Part shown: one piece after another, positions 24,501-35,700 of the stretch
How positions within the stretch are numbered: the stretch's first letter is position 1
How the letters are laid out: each line of letters opens with the position of its first letter
Assembly: GCA_949752735.1 (NCBI GenBank)
Contig: OX457038.1
Coordinates: 24,578,456-24,642,455, forward strand
Reading direction: 5' to 3'
Length of the DNA stretch: 64,000 nucleotides
Source of the DNA: Lumbricus terrestris
Taxonomy: Eukaryota; Annelida; Clitellata; Crassiclitellata; Lumbricidae
Translations under genes and position numbers: made by a program
Notes under the pieces: generated by a model
What the model was told of the DNA's origin: nothing
The model's database searches: none
What the model saw: only the letters and a program-made list of their open reading frames with translations

Positions 24501-27500
24501 CTAGAGAAGAGCCTATAATAATTGTATAGAGTAATCAGGATCGCTTAGGTATGATTTTGTGATTGTGACATATTTTTAAAGAATAATTCAATATAATTGT
24601 CAAATTCTAAAATAATGTATGATTCCTTAATTTATTTTTTGCTTCAGGTAGTGTAGTTCTATCCACCAAAGCAAGATGAAGCTAAAGTTTTTCACTGTTA
24701 TATCACTCTTTTGTCCTTTTCCTCTTTGTCTTATCTCTATTTTGTTATTATTAGAAATAATTGATTCAATTGCTATAAATATTTTCAACTTCAGACAAAG
24801 AAAAGAATGAAAAATGAACAGCTAAATATTGACCATCTTCCTTTTTGGAAACTTTGGAAGACAACAACTTGTGCTGTCTGGTTTTTGTCTTCAGTAATGG
24901 TCATCTGATAAGACATCCATTAGTCAGCTTGCCTAAAACACAATAGAAAGAAGAAATACATTGTAATTTGTACAAAATATTATATAAATTATGTATAATG
25001 GATGTAACAGTAGTTTCAGAGGCGTAGCGACCGCCCTCCGTACCCTCCGACCGGAGGGGGCCCCGCACGGAAAGGGGCCCCTAAAAGTGGCCAAAAAAGT
25101 TAAGGTACAACTAGATAAGTGACATTTATGGACACTATTGCACATGCCATGTCAGTTTTACTTATAAAACCGTGAAGTAAATACGTAATAGGGCGGTTTA
25201 GGGCCTGCTGCAGGTCTATACAATACAAACTCTGCATATTGCATGAAATAAATACCGCATTCCAGTTTCTGCATTGTAAGGGGCCCCGCCACCCCAGATA
25301 TACATGTATGTTCGGAGGGGGCCACGCTCTTAGTTGCTACGGCCCTGAGTAGTTTTGTATAAAATTATGTGTATATAGCTAAAATATTTATGGCTATTAC
25401 ATGTACAATTATCAAGATTGCTTAAAATAATTGTTTATAAATGGGCATTGATTTTAATCACCTTTATAACTTATTTAAAACTTACTGAAGTTAATCAATC
25501 GAAGCAGTCAAAACTAATATAATTTTACTACAGAATAAGACTATATTTTAAAATAGTACAAATGTGATTTGTAAATATTATAATTGAATTGTATTATTGC
25601 AATAAATTGCAAAAATGGCAGATATTGAAAATTATATTCTGAATAAGAGAAAATTCTGCTTTTAACTCTTTCGAGTAATTTGTTTATTTTCTTCCAACTG
25701 TTCTTCTAACAAGTATATCAACAAGTATATCATAGGTTATGTCAGTTGTTACTGCTCCCCAACAAATCTGTTACAGATCTGTTGTTACACTATAGTATAC
25801 AGTATACAGCATGCAGTCTTCTGTAGACTCTCCATAGCCTTACATTATTATTACTCCTTATGATACGTCTTTATTCATTGAGGTTGGTAATTACATAATT
25901 AATGCCAAACAATGCATTTAACACAACTAGCATTATAAAATCAGTGAAGCTAAACACACAAAAGGCATGTAAACAAAAGAAGACTGCAACAAGCATTCCT
26001 CCTTATTCTGAAACATGGAGAGCAGAAATCTGTTCATTATCCATTCTCTTGAAACAAAACTAAGCTTGCTCAACTTTTTTGTGCATAGCTCTACCATCTG
26101 CATGCAGTGACTGCATCTAAACAGAGTGCTTTAAGTTACCCGGATGATGGCCACTGTAAATTTTGAATGAAATCTTTACCGTACTTGATCTTGTTTTGGA
26201 ATATCCTGACCTGGGAAGTCTATATAAATAGCTAAGTATATATAGCTCATACATACACCTTGTAATTTTGACAGCAATTAAGTGGCCAGATCTGGTTAAT
26301 TTTCTTTCCAGAAATCAATTAAAAAGTTTGTTCGCAATTACAGCTCTAGTTCATTGCATGATAGTGTAATGGATAGATGGCAAGCCCAGAAGTTGGAATG
26401 ATTCCCATGGGGACTCAACCAGAATGTTAAGTATATACTATTACTAACAGGATTTTTGAAAGACACAAGTTAAAATTTGATCAGCAAGGGGGAATTACAC
26501 ATCCATAATAATATACCAGGACTAAGTGAATGACTTTTCCTAATAGTTTTAACTTATGACCCCCTTCTCAGGCTTGGCTCAAAGAAACTGCTCTTTCATA
26601 CTGTCAAAAGAAAACATAATATTCAAACAACATATTTCGATCAGATACTACTTGTGGATATTAATACCAAGTTTTGTGTTCTCAGGATGCAACCATAATG
26701 GTACAATATATACAAGTGGAGGATTTCGAGGGCCAGTTAGAGGTCATATTGATTTGGTCTGGTGTTACAATAAGACAGAAGATGCGTGGGAACAACGAGC
26801 TTCAATGACAACAGCTCGAAGTTACCATGCCATGGCATCAACTGGAAGCTGTATAATAGTAGCTGGTGGAGTAAAATACCTTGGTGGCAATGACCTTCAA
26901 GATATACAGGTATGTAAGTGCACTTTTATTTTAATTTTTCCACTGAATAACAAACATGTCAAGCTCTATGCATTCTTAAAATGCAAAGAAAATCTTACAG
27001 TGCCAGTATTGTACGAGTAATAATTAGCAATCACACAACAGAATTTTATAGAAGTAGTGAAGGTGGTGTTTGGACAAGGTGTGGTTTTCCATCCGTACAT
27101 GGTGTTATAGTGTATTTGTGCAGTGTGAATGGGTTGTCATTTATCACCATCAGAAAATGAACTTTTTACAAGTCAATCGTGAACAAGAATTTTTAGTCTG
27201 TCCTAGACTCATCCAAAACTGCCAACAAAGTCACCAGCTATTCGAGCTTTCACGCCAACTCTGTGTCAAATCACTCCCGCTGCGTGTTATAACAACTTTG
27301 GCCCATGCATTCAGCTGTGCTAGGATTGACTATAGGAATGCGGTTCACATCTCTACAGATACATCTAAGCTTCAAGCCATTCTAAGCGCTGCTGCCCGCC
27401 TCATAAGGGCATTGTGAAGTTTGACAATATCTCATCTTTTATCAGAGATTCTTTCACTGGCTCCCTATCCACAGTACATCCAATTCAAGGTCTGCTCCCT

Positions 27501-28547
27501 CATGCGAAAACCATCTTGCTGGCTCTGCGCACACTAATAGGGCCTACTGTACTCCAATATCTTCTCTGCCACTTGTTTCTCCCTTTAGTCTTCGGCCCGT
27601 GGTCATTTGGTTGTACTGCGGAGGGGGTATACTTCTATGCATCCTCTAGGAGTTTTACCATTGTAAATCCCTTCCAGTTTGAACTGGCTGCCTCAGGGTA
27701 GATCTGTTCATTTAGGTGAAGTCCACAAATTTCTGAAAACCTCCATTTTTACCAGTGAAGACACTAGCCCAGGTTCGAATCACCTCTGATCTTGAGAGGT
27801 CCTGTATAAAAACTCAATTACAATGACAAAGTTCAGTTCTTGTGCATTCAAACCTTTATCAGAGGTCCATCGTATCCCACGCAAACAAATCTCAAATAGT
27901 CGCATTCAAGAACAGTTTGAACACGAGTTCATTTAAGACTCCTTTCTAACTGATTTATCCAGCCTTGACCTAAATATTTCTGGAAACTGATAATTATTTC
28001 TCTATTTCTGGCTACCTTCAGCTAATGCCTCACAAGTGCATTAGACACCCATGGCAATCAACCAGAATGGATCGAAGAATCCGTTACTTAGGGACACCCT
28101 AAAATCAAATTGAAGCAAACATTGTGCACTGGTAGTCAGGCAACAGTTTAATGAAGATAACAGTAAGCAATAGGAATAAATAAATAACACTAATACTATT
28201 ACATGCTCTACAGTCTACATGACTGATAAATTAATAAATGGATAAATTACAAATATTGTTTTGTTCATTTTTAGAGCTGTGAGGTGTACAATCCAGAATT
28301 TGACCAGTGGACGGTGGTGGCCCTATTGGAACATGTGGCCAGTTGTATGTCACATGTTGAAGTAAATGGGACAATGTTTCTCTTTGGAGGCCATTCCTTC
28401 GAGCACAACAGTGGACACAACTTTCTCCAAGTCATTGATCTTCAGTCATATAAAATCCACTCAGTGACTTTCAAAGCCCATAAAATTTCATATTTTGAAA
28501 CTGTAGTAGTTGATTTACCAAAGAAATATGTGAAGAGATTTCATTAG
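14754..28547 (+). CDS. BTB-BACK-Kelch repeat protein (KLHL/KBTBD type), complete, 5 exons
   Basis: By family knowledge these proteins are substrate adaptors of Cul3 E3 ubiquitin ligases: BTB binds Cul3 and dimerises, BACK spaces, the Kelch propeller binds substrate. Seen: exons 14754-15563, 16565-16840, 20587-20767, 26686-26909 and 28275-28547 join in phase into 587 aa. BTB is about residues 5-112 (FYVSRSKLSSASLYYERLIC, LPYLSSDGLDAVAEYLQTGA) and BACK about 113-215 (FDAALSW). Kelch repeats run from about 258 to 560, with double-Gly turns (ATGG, IAGG, TSGG, VAGG, LFGG) and aromatic partners (CFDPRLAVW, VERYSPLKDKW, VWCYNKTEDAW, CEVYNPEFDQW). The BTB start is short: the usual H-x-D-V opening is absent. 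Start choice: the ATG two codons earlier is out of frame. Which KLHL it is cannot be said. Confidence 0.93.
16565..16840 (+). CDS. Kelch gene exon 2
   Basis: Acceptor TATGTAG, donor GTATGC. Encodes 92 residues, with HGACVVNNILYIAGGQLQYC and VYCFDPRLAVWSL as the first full Kelch blade. A 52-bp copy of its 3' end and donor lies at 21438-21489. Confidence 0.93.
17056..17262 (+). mobile_element. Truncated 3' tail of the LINE family found at 55974-57531
   Basis: Near-identical in reverse complement to 55985-56150 (TAGTTTAGTAATTGTATTAT, then CCCATTGTGCGTTTGCAAGT and GGAGTAATAAAGAAAATACT). It ends ATACTTAC, the start of that family's (TTAC)n tail. Confidence 0.88.
17320..19550 (-). mobile_element. 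5'-truncated CR1/Jockey-type LINE with uninterrupted reverse transcriptase
   Basis: A single minus-strand frame (19622 to 17598, 674 codons) encodes most of an ORF2 reverse transcriptase: KIVPIFKKGDRENPSNYRPI, motif A FFDLAKAFDTVNHEILLKKL, motif B YGVPQGSNLGPLLFLLYIND, motif C FADDTNVF, then KFLGVYIDQHLTW and a C-terminal PGIWNSFPSHV. All catalytic Asp residues are present and there is no internal stop. The endonuclease domain is absent. Roughly the first 24 codons of the frame come from the flanking MITE, so the LINE itself begins near 19550. A 3' UTR of about 280 bases follows. Confidence 0.93.
20587..20767 (+). CDS. Kelch gene exon 3
   Basis: Acceptor ATGTTAG, donor GTTAGT, phase 0 to 1. 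Encodes FYFGELDGYLYAVTGC and VERYSPLKDKWEML, one Kelch blade; the usual GG turn here is TG. Confidence 0.93.
21184..21441 (+). mobile_element. tRNA-derived SINE in Kelch intron 3
   Basis: Head carries a pol III A box (TAGCGCAATGGATAAC) and B box (GAGTTCGAGCCCC) at tRNA-like spacing. An unrelated body follows, then AATAAAGAGAATATTATTAT. The B-box match and body argue for a SINE rather than a functional tRNA. Confidence 0.82.
21438..21489 (+). repeat. Copy of Kelch exon 2/intron 2 junction
   Basis: 52 bases match 16834-16885 with one difference (CATCGATAT versus CATCAATAT), including the last seven exon bases and the GTATGC donor. It directly abuts the SINE tail. Confidence 0.95.
21490..22789. 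other. Intronic spacer, nothing recognised
   Basis: No coding frame of substance and no recognised repeat; sequence becomes more GC-rich toward the right-hand C-rich repeat. Confidence 0.5.
22790..22876 (-). repeat. Dispersed C-rich repeat ending in TACCCGGCGTTGCCCGG
   Basis: Minus strand reads ACTAGCTGAATTACCCGGCG, TTGCCCGGGAAATATAAG, then pyrimidine-rich sequence. The same terminal motif, diverged, occurs at 45549, 45668 and 45860 on plus. Confidence 0.65.
22885..24135 (-). mobile_element. Degenerate L2/CR1-like LINE with 3' tail (Kelch intron 3)
   Basis: Minus-strand frames give GFRKGHSTETLLLRLL, motif A FFDISAAFDTVDHDILLERL, motif B YGLPQGSVLDPSL, motif C degraded to YADA, then LDYCCSLYAGLPIARL, LHWLPLKQRIEYRIS and the SVVGP-WNGLPLTLR block. 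The tail GGGAGCGCCTCTGAGTAGCC / AGAGGCGCTATATAGATGC follows. Several frameshifts and loss of the second catalytic Asp of YADD make it dead. It supplies the full-length context for the short tails scattered through the window. Confidence 0.92.
24170..24340 (-). repeat. Probable dispersed repeat
   Basis: Contains GGGTGGTTTGCCATTGCCTT next to CCCC and ends in AT-rich ATTATTGTAACAAAT repeats. That phrase recurs in retroelement 3' ends of several animals from memory; the class is not certain. Confidence 0.35.
24341..25008. other. Intronic spacer, nothing recognised
   Basis: AT-rich part of Kelch intron 3 with no coding or repeat structure that I can support. Confidence 0.5.
25017..25347. mobile_element. 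hAT-type MITE, 331 bp, with 8-bp TSD
   Basis: Perfect duplication AGTAGTTT (25009-25016 and 25348-25355). Inverted ends CAGAGGCGTAGCGAC and CAGGGCCGTAGCAAC. GGGGCCCC-rich subterminal blocks occur on both sides. No coding capacity. Confidence 0.93.
25356..26685. other. Intronic spacer, nothing recognised
   Basis: AT-rich tail of Kelch intron 3. An open frame runs across the exon 4 acceptor, but its upstream part has no recognisable homology. Confidence 0.5.
26686..26909 (+). CDS. Kelch gene exon 4
   Basis: Acceptor TTCTCAG, donor GTATGT, phase 1 to 0. Encodes GTIYTSGGFRGPVRG, WCYNKTEDAWEQRASM and CIIVAGGVKYLGG. Confidence 0.94.
27170..27715 (+). mobile_element. L2/CR1-like LINE relic in Kelch intron 4
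   Basis: Plus-strand frames read HQLFELSRQLCVKSLPLRVI, TTLAHAFSCARIDYRNAVHI, LQAILSAAARLIRAL and, after a stop, KFDNISSFIRDSF. This is the ORF2 C-terminal thumb region seen in the 22.9-24.1 kb LINE, frameshifted and 5' truncated. Confidence 0.85.
28275..28547 (+). CDS. Kelch gene exon 5 (last)
   Basis: Acceptor TTTTTAG. Encodes CEVYNPEFDQWTVVALLEHV and MFLFGGHSFEHN, and ends KKYVKRFH before TAG at 28545-28547. Confidence 0.94.
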   Translation, partial: SCEVYNPEFDQWTVVALLEHVASCMSHVEVNGTMFLFGGHSFEHNSGHNFLQVIDLQSYKIHSVTFKAHKISYFETVVVDLPKKYVKRFH

Positions 28548-28591
28548 CAAGAAGACAGTAATTTAAATGTAGCTTCAAAATGTTGTCAGCA

Positions 28592-28611
28592 TTTATTAGC
28601 ATTACAATAAA
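28592..28611. terminator. Opposed poly(A) signals between convergent genes
   Basis: Plus-strand AATAAA at 28606-28611 lies about 60 bases after the Kelch stop. TTTATT at 28592-28597 is AATAAA on minus, and I found no nearer minus hexamer after the proposed stop at 29031. Transcript ends would overlap if both are used. Confidence 0.55.
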
Positions 28612-29030
28612 ATTATTGATTGCAACCAACGACATCTTATATGTAACTAGACAGAGCTTCCTATGTTGAGCTGACGTTAAAACAGTGCAAAGTGCAGGAA
28701 ACAAGAGTATAACATAAAATATTATGGGGGTAAGGTGTGAACTGCAGAGCAATGTAAACAAGTCATGTCATCAAGCAAGTCATTGTTAGCTGTCCTTCAT
28801 ATCTGCCATTTTCCTTACTCCAAGAGGTTTCAGCAGAAACCATGTGATCCACTGGCCTGATTACAACCTACCTAGCAGCATGTTAAAGTTATTCATGTAA
28901 GAGATAATAAAATATCATGCAACTCAGCATTTAACACTACAAGGTTGGTATGGGTCATATTTGACTCGTGACAAACTCTGAGCGTACCATGTAGCACCTA
29001 CTAATGAATAAAGGAAAAAATTTAGGACAT

Positions 29031-29044
29031 CTATGGCACTGTGA
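29031..29044 (-). CDS. Unrecognised gene, proposed last coding exon (weak)
   Basis: An acceptor CATGCCTTTGTAG followed by four codons (VTVP) and TAG fits the phase left by exon 9. It is only 14 coding bases, so it is a guess; other acceptors down to 28600 could serve. Confidence 0.3.
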
Positions 29045-32000
29045 CTACAAAGGCATGGAACAAAAATCTTATTAACAGAGTTAGAGCAGCCAAATACCTA
29101 AGTGTAGTTCCATAACGATCAGTGCATGAGCTTTTTATTAATGACATAGACTATGAATATATAAAAAATGTTTCTAAGGTACATAACTGACAAGAGTGAG
29201 ACCGGTAAATTTAAGTAAAAACCTTGAGCTGGGTACAAGCAGTGACGGGAGCCAGTGAAGGTGATCAAACATGCAAGAAGAGATGTGATCATGTGAGAGT
29301 AGCGAGGAAGTTGAGCTATTAGTCTGGCAGCTGCATTTAGAGTGGACAGGAGGCCAGTGGAGGTGGGGAGACGAACTTTTGGAAGGTCGATCAAGAGAGG
29401 GTTGTAGTAATCAAGATGTCCTGGATTAAATAAATAGAAACTTGTTAAGTTCAGATTCTTACCTTTTGCCGTTGTAGTAGTCTTTACTGAAGACAATTTC
29501 TTCTGGCACTTATCAGTTTTAGTAACTGAATGGACATTGAGTGAAGACAGTTCTTTACTAGATGACGGACAGGAATCATTCTTGCTTTTCTTAGCCACTG
29601 AAGAATCTAACTGCAAGCGAGTTTTGGACTTTTTTTGCTCATTTTTAGCAAGATTTCCACGTGGCTCCATTTGCTTTACAGTACTGGTAATAGTTTCCAG
29701 AGCTGAAGTTTCCGCTATGCTTAGTATTTGGTGAATGTTGCTTTTCATATCACCAGATCTCTTACAAAAAAGCTGTAAGGGCACAGAAAGCAGTACAGTA
29801 AATGTTTTGAAACAGTTCATTTTAATGGTAATGTAAACCTGCACAGTTAAAGAATGAGAGTAGACAGCACTACAATAAACATGACACAGTAAAATCAATG
29901 AAGCACTAATATCTTGAAACCTTACTGCTATTCATTTGCACCAACATAACATCAGTGTGGGAGGCAGGTAAGGTAATCTGCTGCATATGCATTATTCTCT
30001 TTGCAACTACAATACTGGGCTCCGAGGTATTCTTGGATGGCTTGGCAAGAGCCGATGTCTGGTTAGCCGATGGGACTTTTGCTGTTGTCTATTTGACTGC
30101 AAAGGCTGAACTCTTTTAAACAATAGTGGATATTGCTGTGAATGTGTCGTGGTATCAAACGTCGTATGGGATTAATAGTCTGCGGGATTAAATGTCGCCG
30201 GGATTAACTGTTGTGGTATTAACTGGCACAGGATTAAATGGATTAAATGTCACAGGGATTAAGTGTCCGACACTAACTATTGCAGTATTAAGTGTTGAGG
30301 GATTAAGTGTCATGGAACCATAAATTTAGAATTACGATAAACAATAAGCATTTGGCCTTTTCTTGGAAATGAAGAACCAAGAGAATAAAAAATTGTGCAG
30401 TAGAAGATTTCAATGTTACGTTTTAGATTATGAAAAATTAGCACCTTATTGTCTGAGTTCAGCACAGAATTTTCTTTCTCATCTTGAAACTTTCTTTTGA
30501 TACCACCAGAGATACCTGAAGGTTTTCCCCTTGGTTTAGCTATCTGTTGCAGTGAACTGGCCTTCTCTGTAGACTGTACACCTTGATGGCGAAACTTGCT
30601 GGTAAATATAGGAACAATTCTTTCTTTAACTTCACTGCCATGGTTCACAGAAGCTGCACTTTGATTTACATGGTTAATCTTGCTTTTCACTTGGCTGCAG
30701 TGCATTATTGGACAGCTAGGTCTGCCTTCATTGACTGGTCTCGAATCCTCCAAGTGATGACTTTTATCAAAAATTCTTGTATCCTTCAAAGTCAAAGACG
30801 TTTTTGGCAGTGCTTCTTTTGCTGCAATATTAGTGTTTACTGCTTGATATGCTACAAACTTTGATGATGGATTATTTCTTAGCTGGGCTTCGGCAGTTTG
30901 CTTACAAAGAACTCTCTCTTCACATTTTGTTAAATTAACATCACCGATATTCTGCAACTAAACAAGAAAGCACAATTCCTTTATTATCTGAAAGGTTTAG
31001 ATTGAGTATCACTACTTTTCGTTCACATTTCATTACCTACATGGAGTATACTACAGAACATAGGAATATTTAGAAGGCAGAGAGTAAGTAAGTATATGTC
31101 TTATTCGGTTGGGCTCTTAGAAATTTTGCAACTGCTTTTCATTATCATCAATTTGTTAGTTTGTTAACTGCTATTATTTATTAATGCTAAGCAAATGCCT
31201 TTCACTGGTCAATGAAAAACGTGTATTAGTACAGAAACTATATACATTCATTGAATATACCGAATTCTGTGTCAATTTGGCAGATATTTGTCTCAGAGCA
31301 GTTTGTTCAGAAAGTTTAAACATTTGCAGTTTATTGGCACTCATTTTTGCACATCAGACATAGCCATTGTTTCTGCTGTGGATTTTGTACATTTGGCAGT
31401 ATTTAATTCACATGCGGTCTTGTCTCAGCGAAAAGGGATGGGTCTTCCTGATGGGTATGAGATCCAAAGAAGCATACAAGTCTGGGTAATTTCCGTCTTG
31501 GCAGAGAAGAAGCGACACTGTCCTTGGGGTCCGTTAGACACTCCTGGCACTCTGATCTACCAACAAACAGGTGGTGCTTTAAGGGATATCCAGCCATGTG
31601 TCACTTTCCACCAATGAGGGACTGCTGAAAGAAGGTGTAACAAGTGCTGCAGATGCTGATGTCCATTTTTATCACACTACGCTATCGACGCATCTTGGTC
31701 CAAACAGCCTGAACATGATATCATTTGTCAATTAAGTTTCTTAGATGATGAGAAACTGTCGATTGAGCGCCACATGTGTGCAATGTGCATAGGCAAAAAC
31801 CATTGGTGACTCTTCTCTTCTGTGCTTTGTTTATGAACGAGATTCTTAATGACATCTAGCATCGTATCAAAAGGAATTAGTGCTATTGTTAGGTGATCAC
31901 TGCTGTAATAAAATGTGCGTGGTTTTGATATGCATGGTTTTGTGTGTGCCGTTTATGTGCGCAGTTTTAACTGGATACCAAATGTCCCTATAGTCATCAA

Positions 32001-32645
32001 AGTGCAATTGCAAGGCTATCCGCATATAGTGTGCCCTGCTGAAATAAGACTGTAGCTTCGGCAAAAGGTTCACTTCTTCCTAACTAGTGTACCTGCTGCC
32101 ATATGAGTTTTCTTAGCAACCTTTATATATTTGAAGCAATGGGAGACCCAACCATGGTTGTCCCAATCTAAACCATGGAAGGGGACATGTGTGTATAAAC
32201 TTACACATGTATTTTTTTTAATTTACCTCGGCAACACTGGTGAGATTGGATGCAGTGCTCCTTGCAGGTTGTTCAACAGTCAGAGGAGTGGCACAAACGG
32301 CCGGTAACTTTGAGCAAAGTTCACAAATGAACCTCTTCTCAGCATCCTTATTCTGGCTCCTAAAGATGACTGCTTCTTGAGCTCGAACACAACAGTTTGG
32401 ATAGCTAACATCTTAGTCAAGCTAAATATACAATTGTGTTTTTCTCATGATGAACATCAGTTGATGGCACTGATTGATCATGAATGTACATGAGTGTAGC
32501 GACCATATTTCGATAGTGTTTTAGCTGTATTGTTCACTGGCAAGAGAATATTATGTTGCATTAAGTATCATTGAGTATATCAGAAACACTAGGCAATTTG
32601 TAGACATGTATTGCAAATCAAATGAAAATCAAATTGAATCACTTG

Positions 32646-32721
<76 letters not shown>

Positions 32722-35700
32722 TGGGTTAACAACCTGTAGGTGTCCAATGCACACTTTATCGTTCTCCTCCAAAGTCCGCGGTCCTGAGCAGATCTGCTTA
32801 AATCACTTATACAATTCAATAAAAACCTAACTACCTAGAATGGCATTTCCTTAGCTACACTAAAAAGATGTTTTATGCTCTAATCTGAGCTTTTACATAG
32901 ATTTGCTCTACTCGTCAGACATGGTTGAAGGTTCAAATTCATGGGTTGCGAAACTGAACACCTCGTAGATTCAATCACAGTCAAAGTCAGTGTTTAATCT
33001 AGTTTCCCCTGCATTTTTTGTTGTATGTGTACTTGTTGTAGCGCCCCATCAAACCCTCTACTCAGAGGGGCTCCCGACTGCAGCACGGACACTGCATCAG
33101 AGTTTCACTCCAAAGTGCTGAGCGATTGCGAGTGAAGGTCTTGCCCAAGGTCCCTATGTGGCGACTTGAGGTGGATTCAAGTCTGCAACCCTCTGGCTGC
33201 AAGGCAACGAACAAACCCACTATACCACCGCACCCCACGAGGGGGCACAGTGGTGGGGGAATTCCGGTTTCACTTCCTTGCTGTTTCTGAAAGCAAGTTT
33301 AACCAAATAAGTAAAAGCCAGACTCTAACTTGTGCTTTAAATTCTGTAAAATGTTTAAAGGATACGTAAAGAGGATGTTCCCGATAAGTTTAAAGTAGAC
33401 CTGGCAGTAATAGACACTTTCTTCGCTTTCAGGCAGATAATATCCATACTGCAATACCAATTAATATTCACATAAAATTTACATTCAACACAAATTTGAC
33501 AGTACAAATGATTCAATTAGTTATTTTTAATACTTATTTCAGCCACAACCATTTTACACAGATTTTGAAAGAATAAAAATATCAACATAAGGTCATGGAT
33601 GCCAACTGCACAATCATGCTCGACAAATGGTTTTTCCACTGGGTTTGCAATCACTCAGTATCATCAAAATTCATTGCACCACTATCACTTTTGGGAAAAC
33701 TAATTTTTTTATAACCTCAACTGCAGATCATCAGTCACTTAACTCAAAAATCCCAAATTATTCTGGAAAGTGAGATCCGCTTTAAAAAGTATTTCAGAAT
33801 GTGTACACCACAAGAGTTCTCATATATATGTGATGCAATGATCAACATCTATCTTTAACCTTCTATAGATCTATAGATCTTGCCGATGTGTATCAAATTG
33901 TAATTGCTGTCACTTTAAAAAAATCAATTAGGAAACATTAAGTTCCAAACAGTTTAACACAAAATAGGAGAACTTGGTACTTATGGTTGATTTTGTTAGT
34001 ACCGTACATGTTTTAAAAAAACATTCTTGAGATATGGTTCATCAAGTTCATTGGAGAGGATGAAAAAGTCACATAAAGTTTGACTCAACAAGGATTTAAT
34101 GAAAGGTTGGTGCAATCCAGTGTAAAATGATTGCTTACTTTTGCATTCATGTAGCACAAAACAATGTCTGTTGACTTCAATTGAGAATCTACATGTCAAT
34201 ATGTATTTTGACATATCATTCTCAATAGAATTCTACAGACAGTGCTGACATCCATTGATATTCTGTATCTCATCTATGTACTCCTCACTGTGACATGATA
34301 ATTTCTTCAAGCTCTAAATAATTATGTATTTTGCTTAGTTAAAATGATAATTAATTTACAGTTTTATACAAATTATCAACTACTAAATTATAAAACAAAG
34401 ACTAACAGTGGCCCTCCAGTATGCTTTCATCTCCTTGTAGCTTTTGAATGGACATTCAGGTGGGAGACTGTGTGTTATGTTGATTATCTGTCCCTTTTTC
34501 ATGCTGCAAATAGTAAATCCATTGTATTAATTTTAAATGCTTGCAGTGTCTACAGAACAAAAACCATTACATATAGAGTTATACACAGTTCTATTTCAGC
34601 ATAATAAAATCATTAATATTTGTGTAAATCATTAACATTGTTCATAAACTTGTAAACCCGCACATATACACTAGTTAGCTTTAAAAGCACAAATTCCACA
34701 TAACAGCAAAGTTCATTCATTCACCAAGAGAATTTATACAGCACCCCTTCAAGAGGTTACTACTCAGGAGCGCTCTCGACACAACCTCGGTTAAATAGAA
34801 AGTTTTAAAATTGTGATAGAACATGTCAGAGGGGAACCTTGAAAGCACGCCGCAGGTATGGAGGCCAATTCCAGAACACAGTGCCAGTAACAGGGAAATC
34901 TTGTCACAGCCTGTTAAAAAGTTCATGCATAGGGGATAAGAGGTTCACCCTGTGCAGAGAAGCAAAGGGAACAGCAAGCCTGAATATCCTGTAGAGTTGG
35001 AAAGCTTCCTGAAATAGGCAGGGGCTAAACCAAGGAGGCCACGTCAGTGCGGAAACCTTATAAATAATTCACTGTGTTCAGTCTAGCCGACAAAGTCTTA
35101 TAATCTGGCTGACATAATATGGATGGTGCCAGGGCTTAAAGTGTGGCTGGACGGTCATGGACGGCGTCCATGCACTTATTTTAAAATCTGAGCACCGTCC
35201 TGCCACTTATTGGCCAGCAAAGACTGGAAACGTAAGGGGCGTCCAGGCACTTCTTTTGGAAAGGAAGTGGGCGTCCAGGCACTTATTTTTCCACACTTCA
35301 AACACTGGATGGTGCTCATCAAAACATGGTAGCAGATATGGATCCCCAGTTCTGTGCTATAAACACTTAGAAGCATACAAAAACACATCCTACTCACCTA
35401 GGTAACACTTGGCACCATTTAGAAGTAATTGAGTGCTCTTCGATTGGTTCTGCATTCTTGCTTTCCAAAAAGTTGTTGACAACTTTTGCACTAATACCAA
35501 AGTCCAATAACTGCAGTAATTCACACACAGAGCAGTTTGTACTTTAAGCAGTTACAAATTTCACTAAATAATTTCTTAACATTGGAAATATAACTCTTGT
35601 AGTAATTTGAACTAATTGTCTTCTAGTATGTCACTTTCTGACATGTTTGCCAAAATTCTGTGATTTAGATAAATATTAACCATAATTAACAACATAACAA

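Noticed and set aside
31288..31617. 109-aa plus ORF
   Set aside because: Intronic, no homology recognised, no splice or start context; treated as chance.
32606..32830. Poly-isoleucine ORF
   Set aside because: Translation of a (TCA)n microsatellite.
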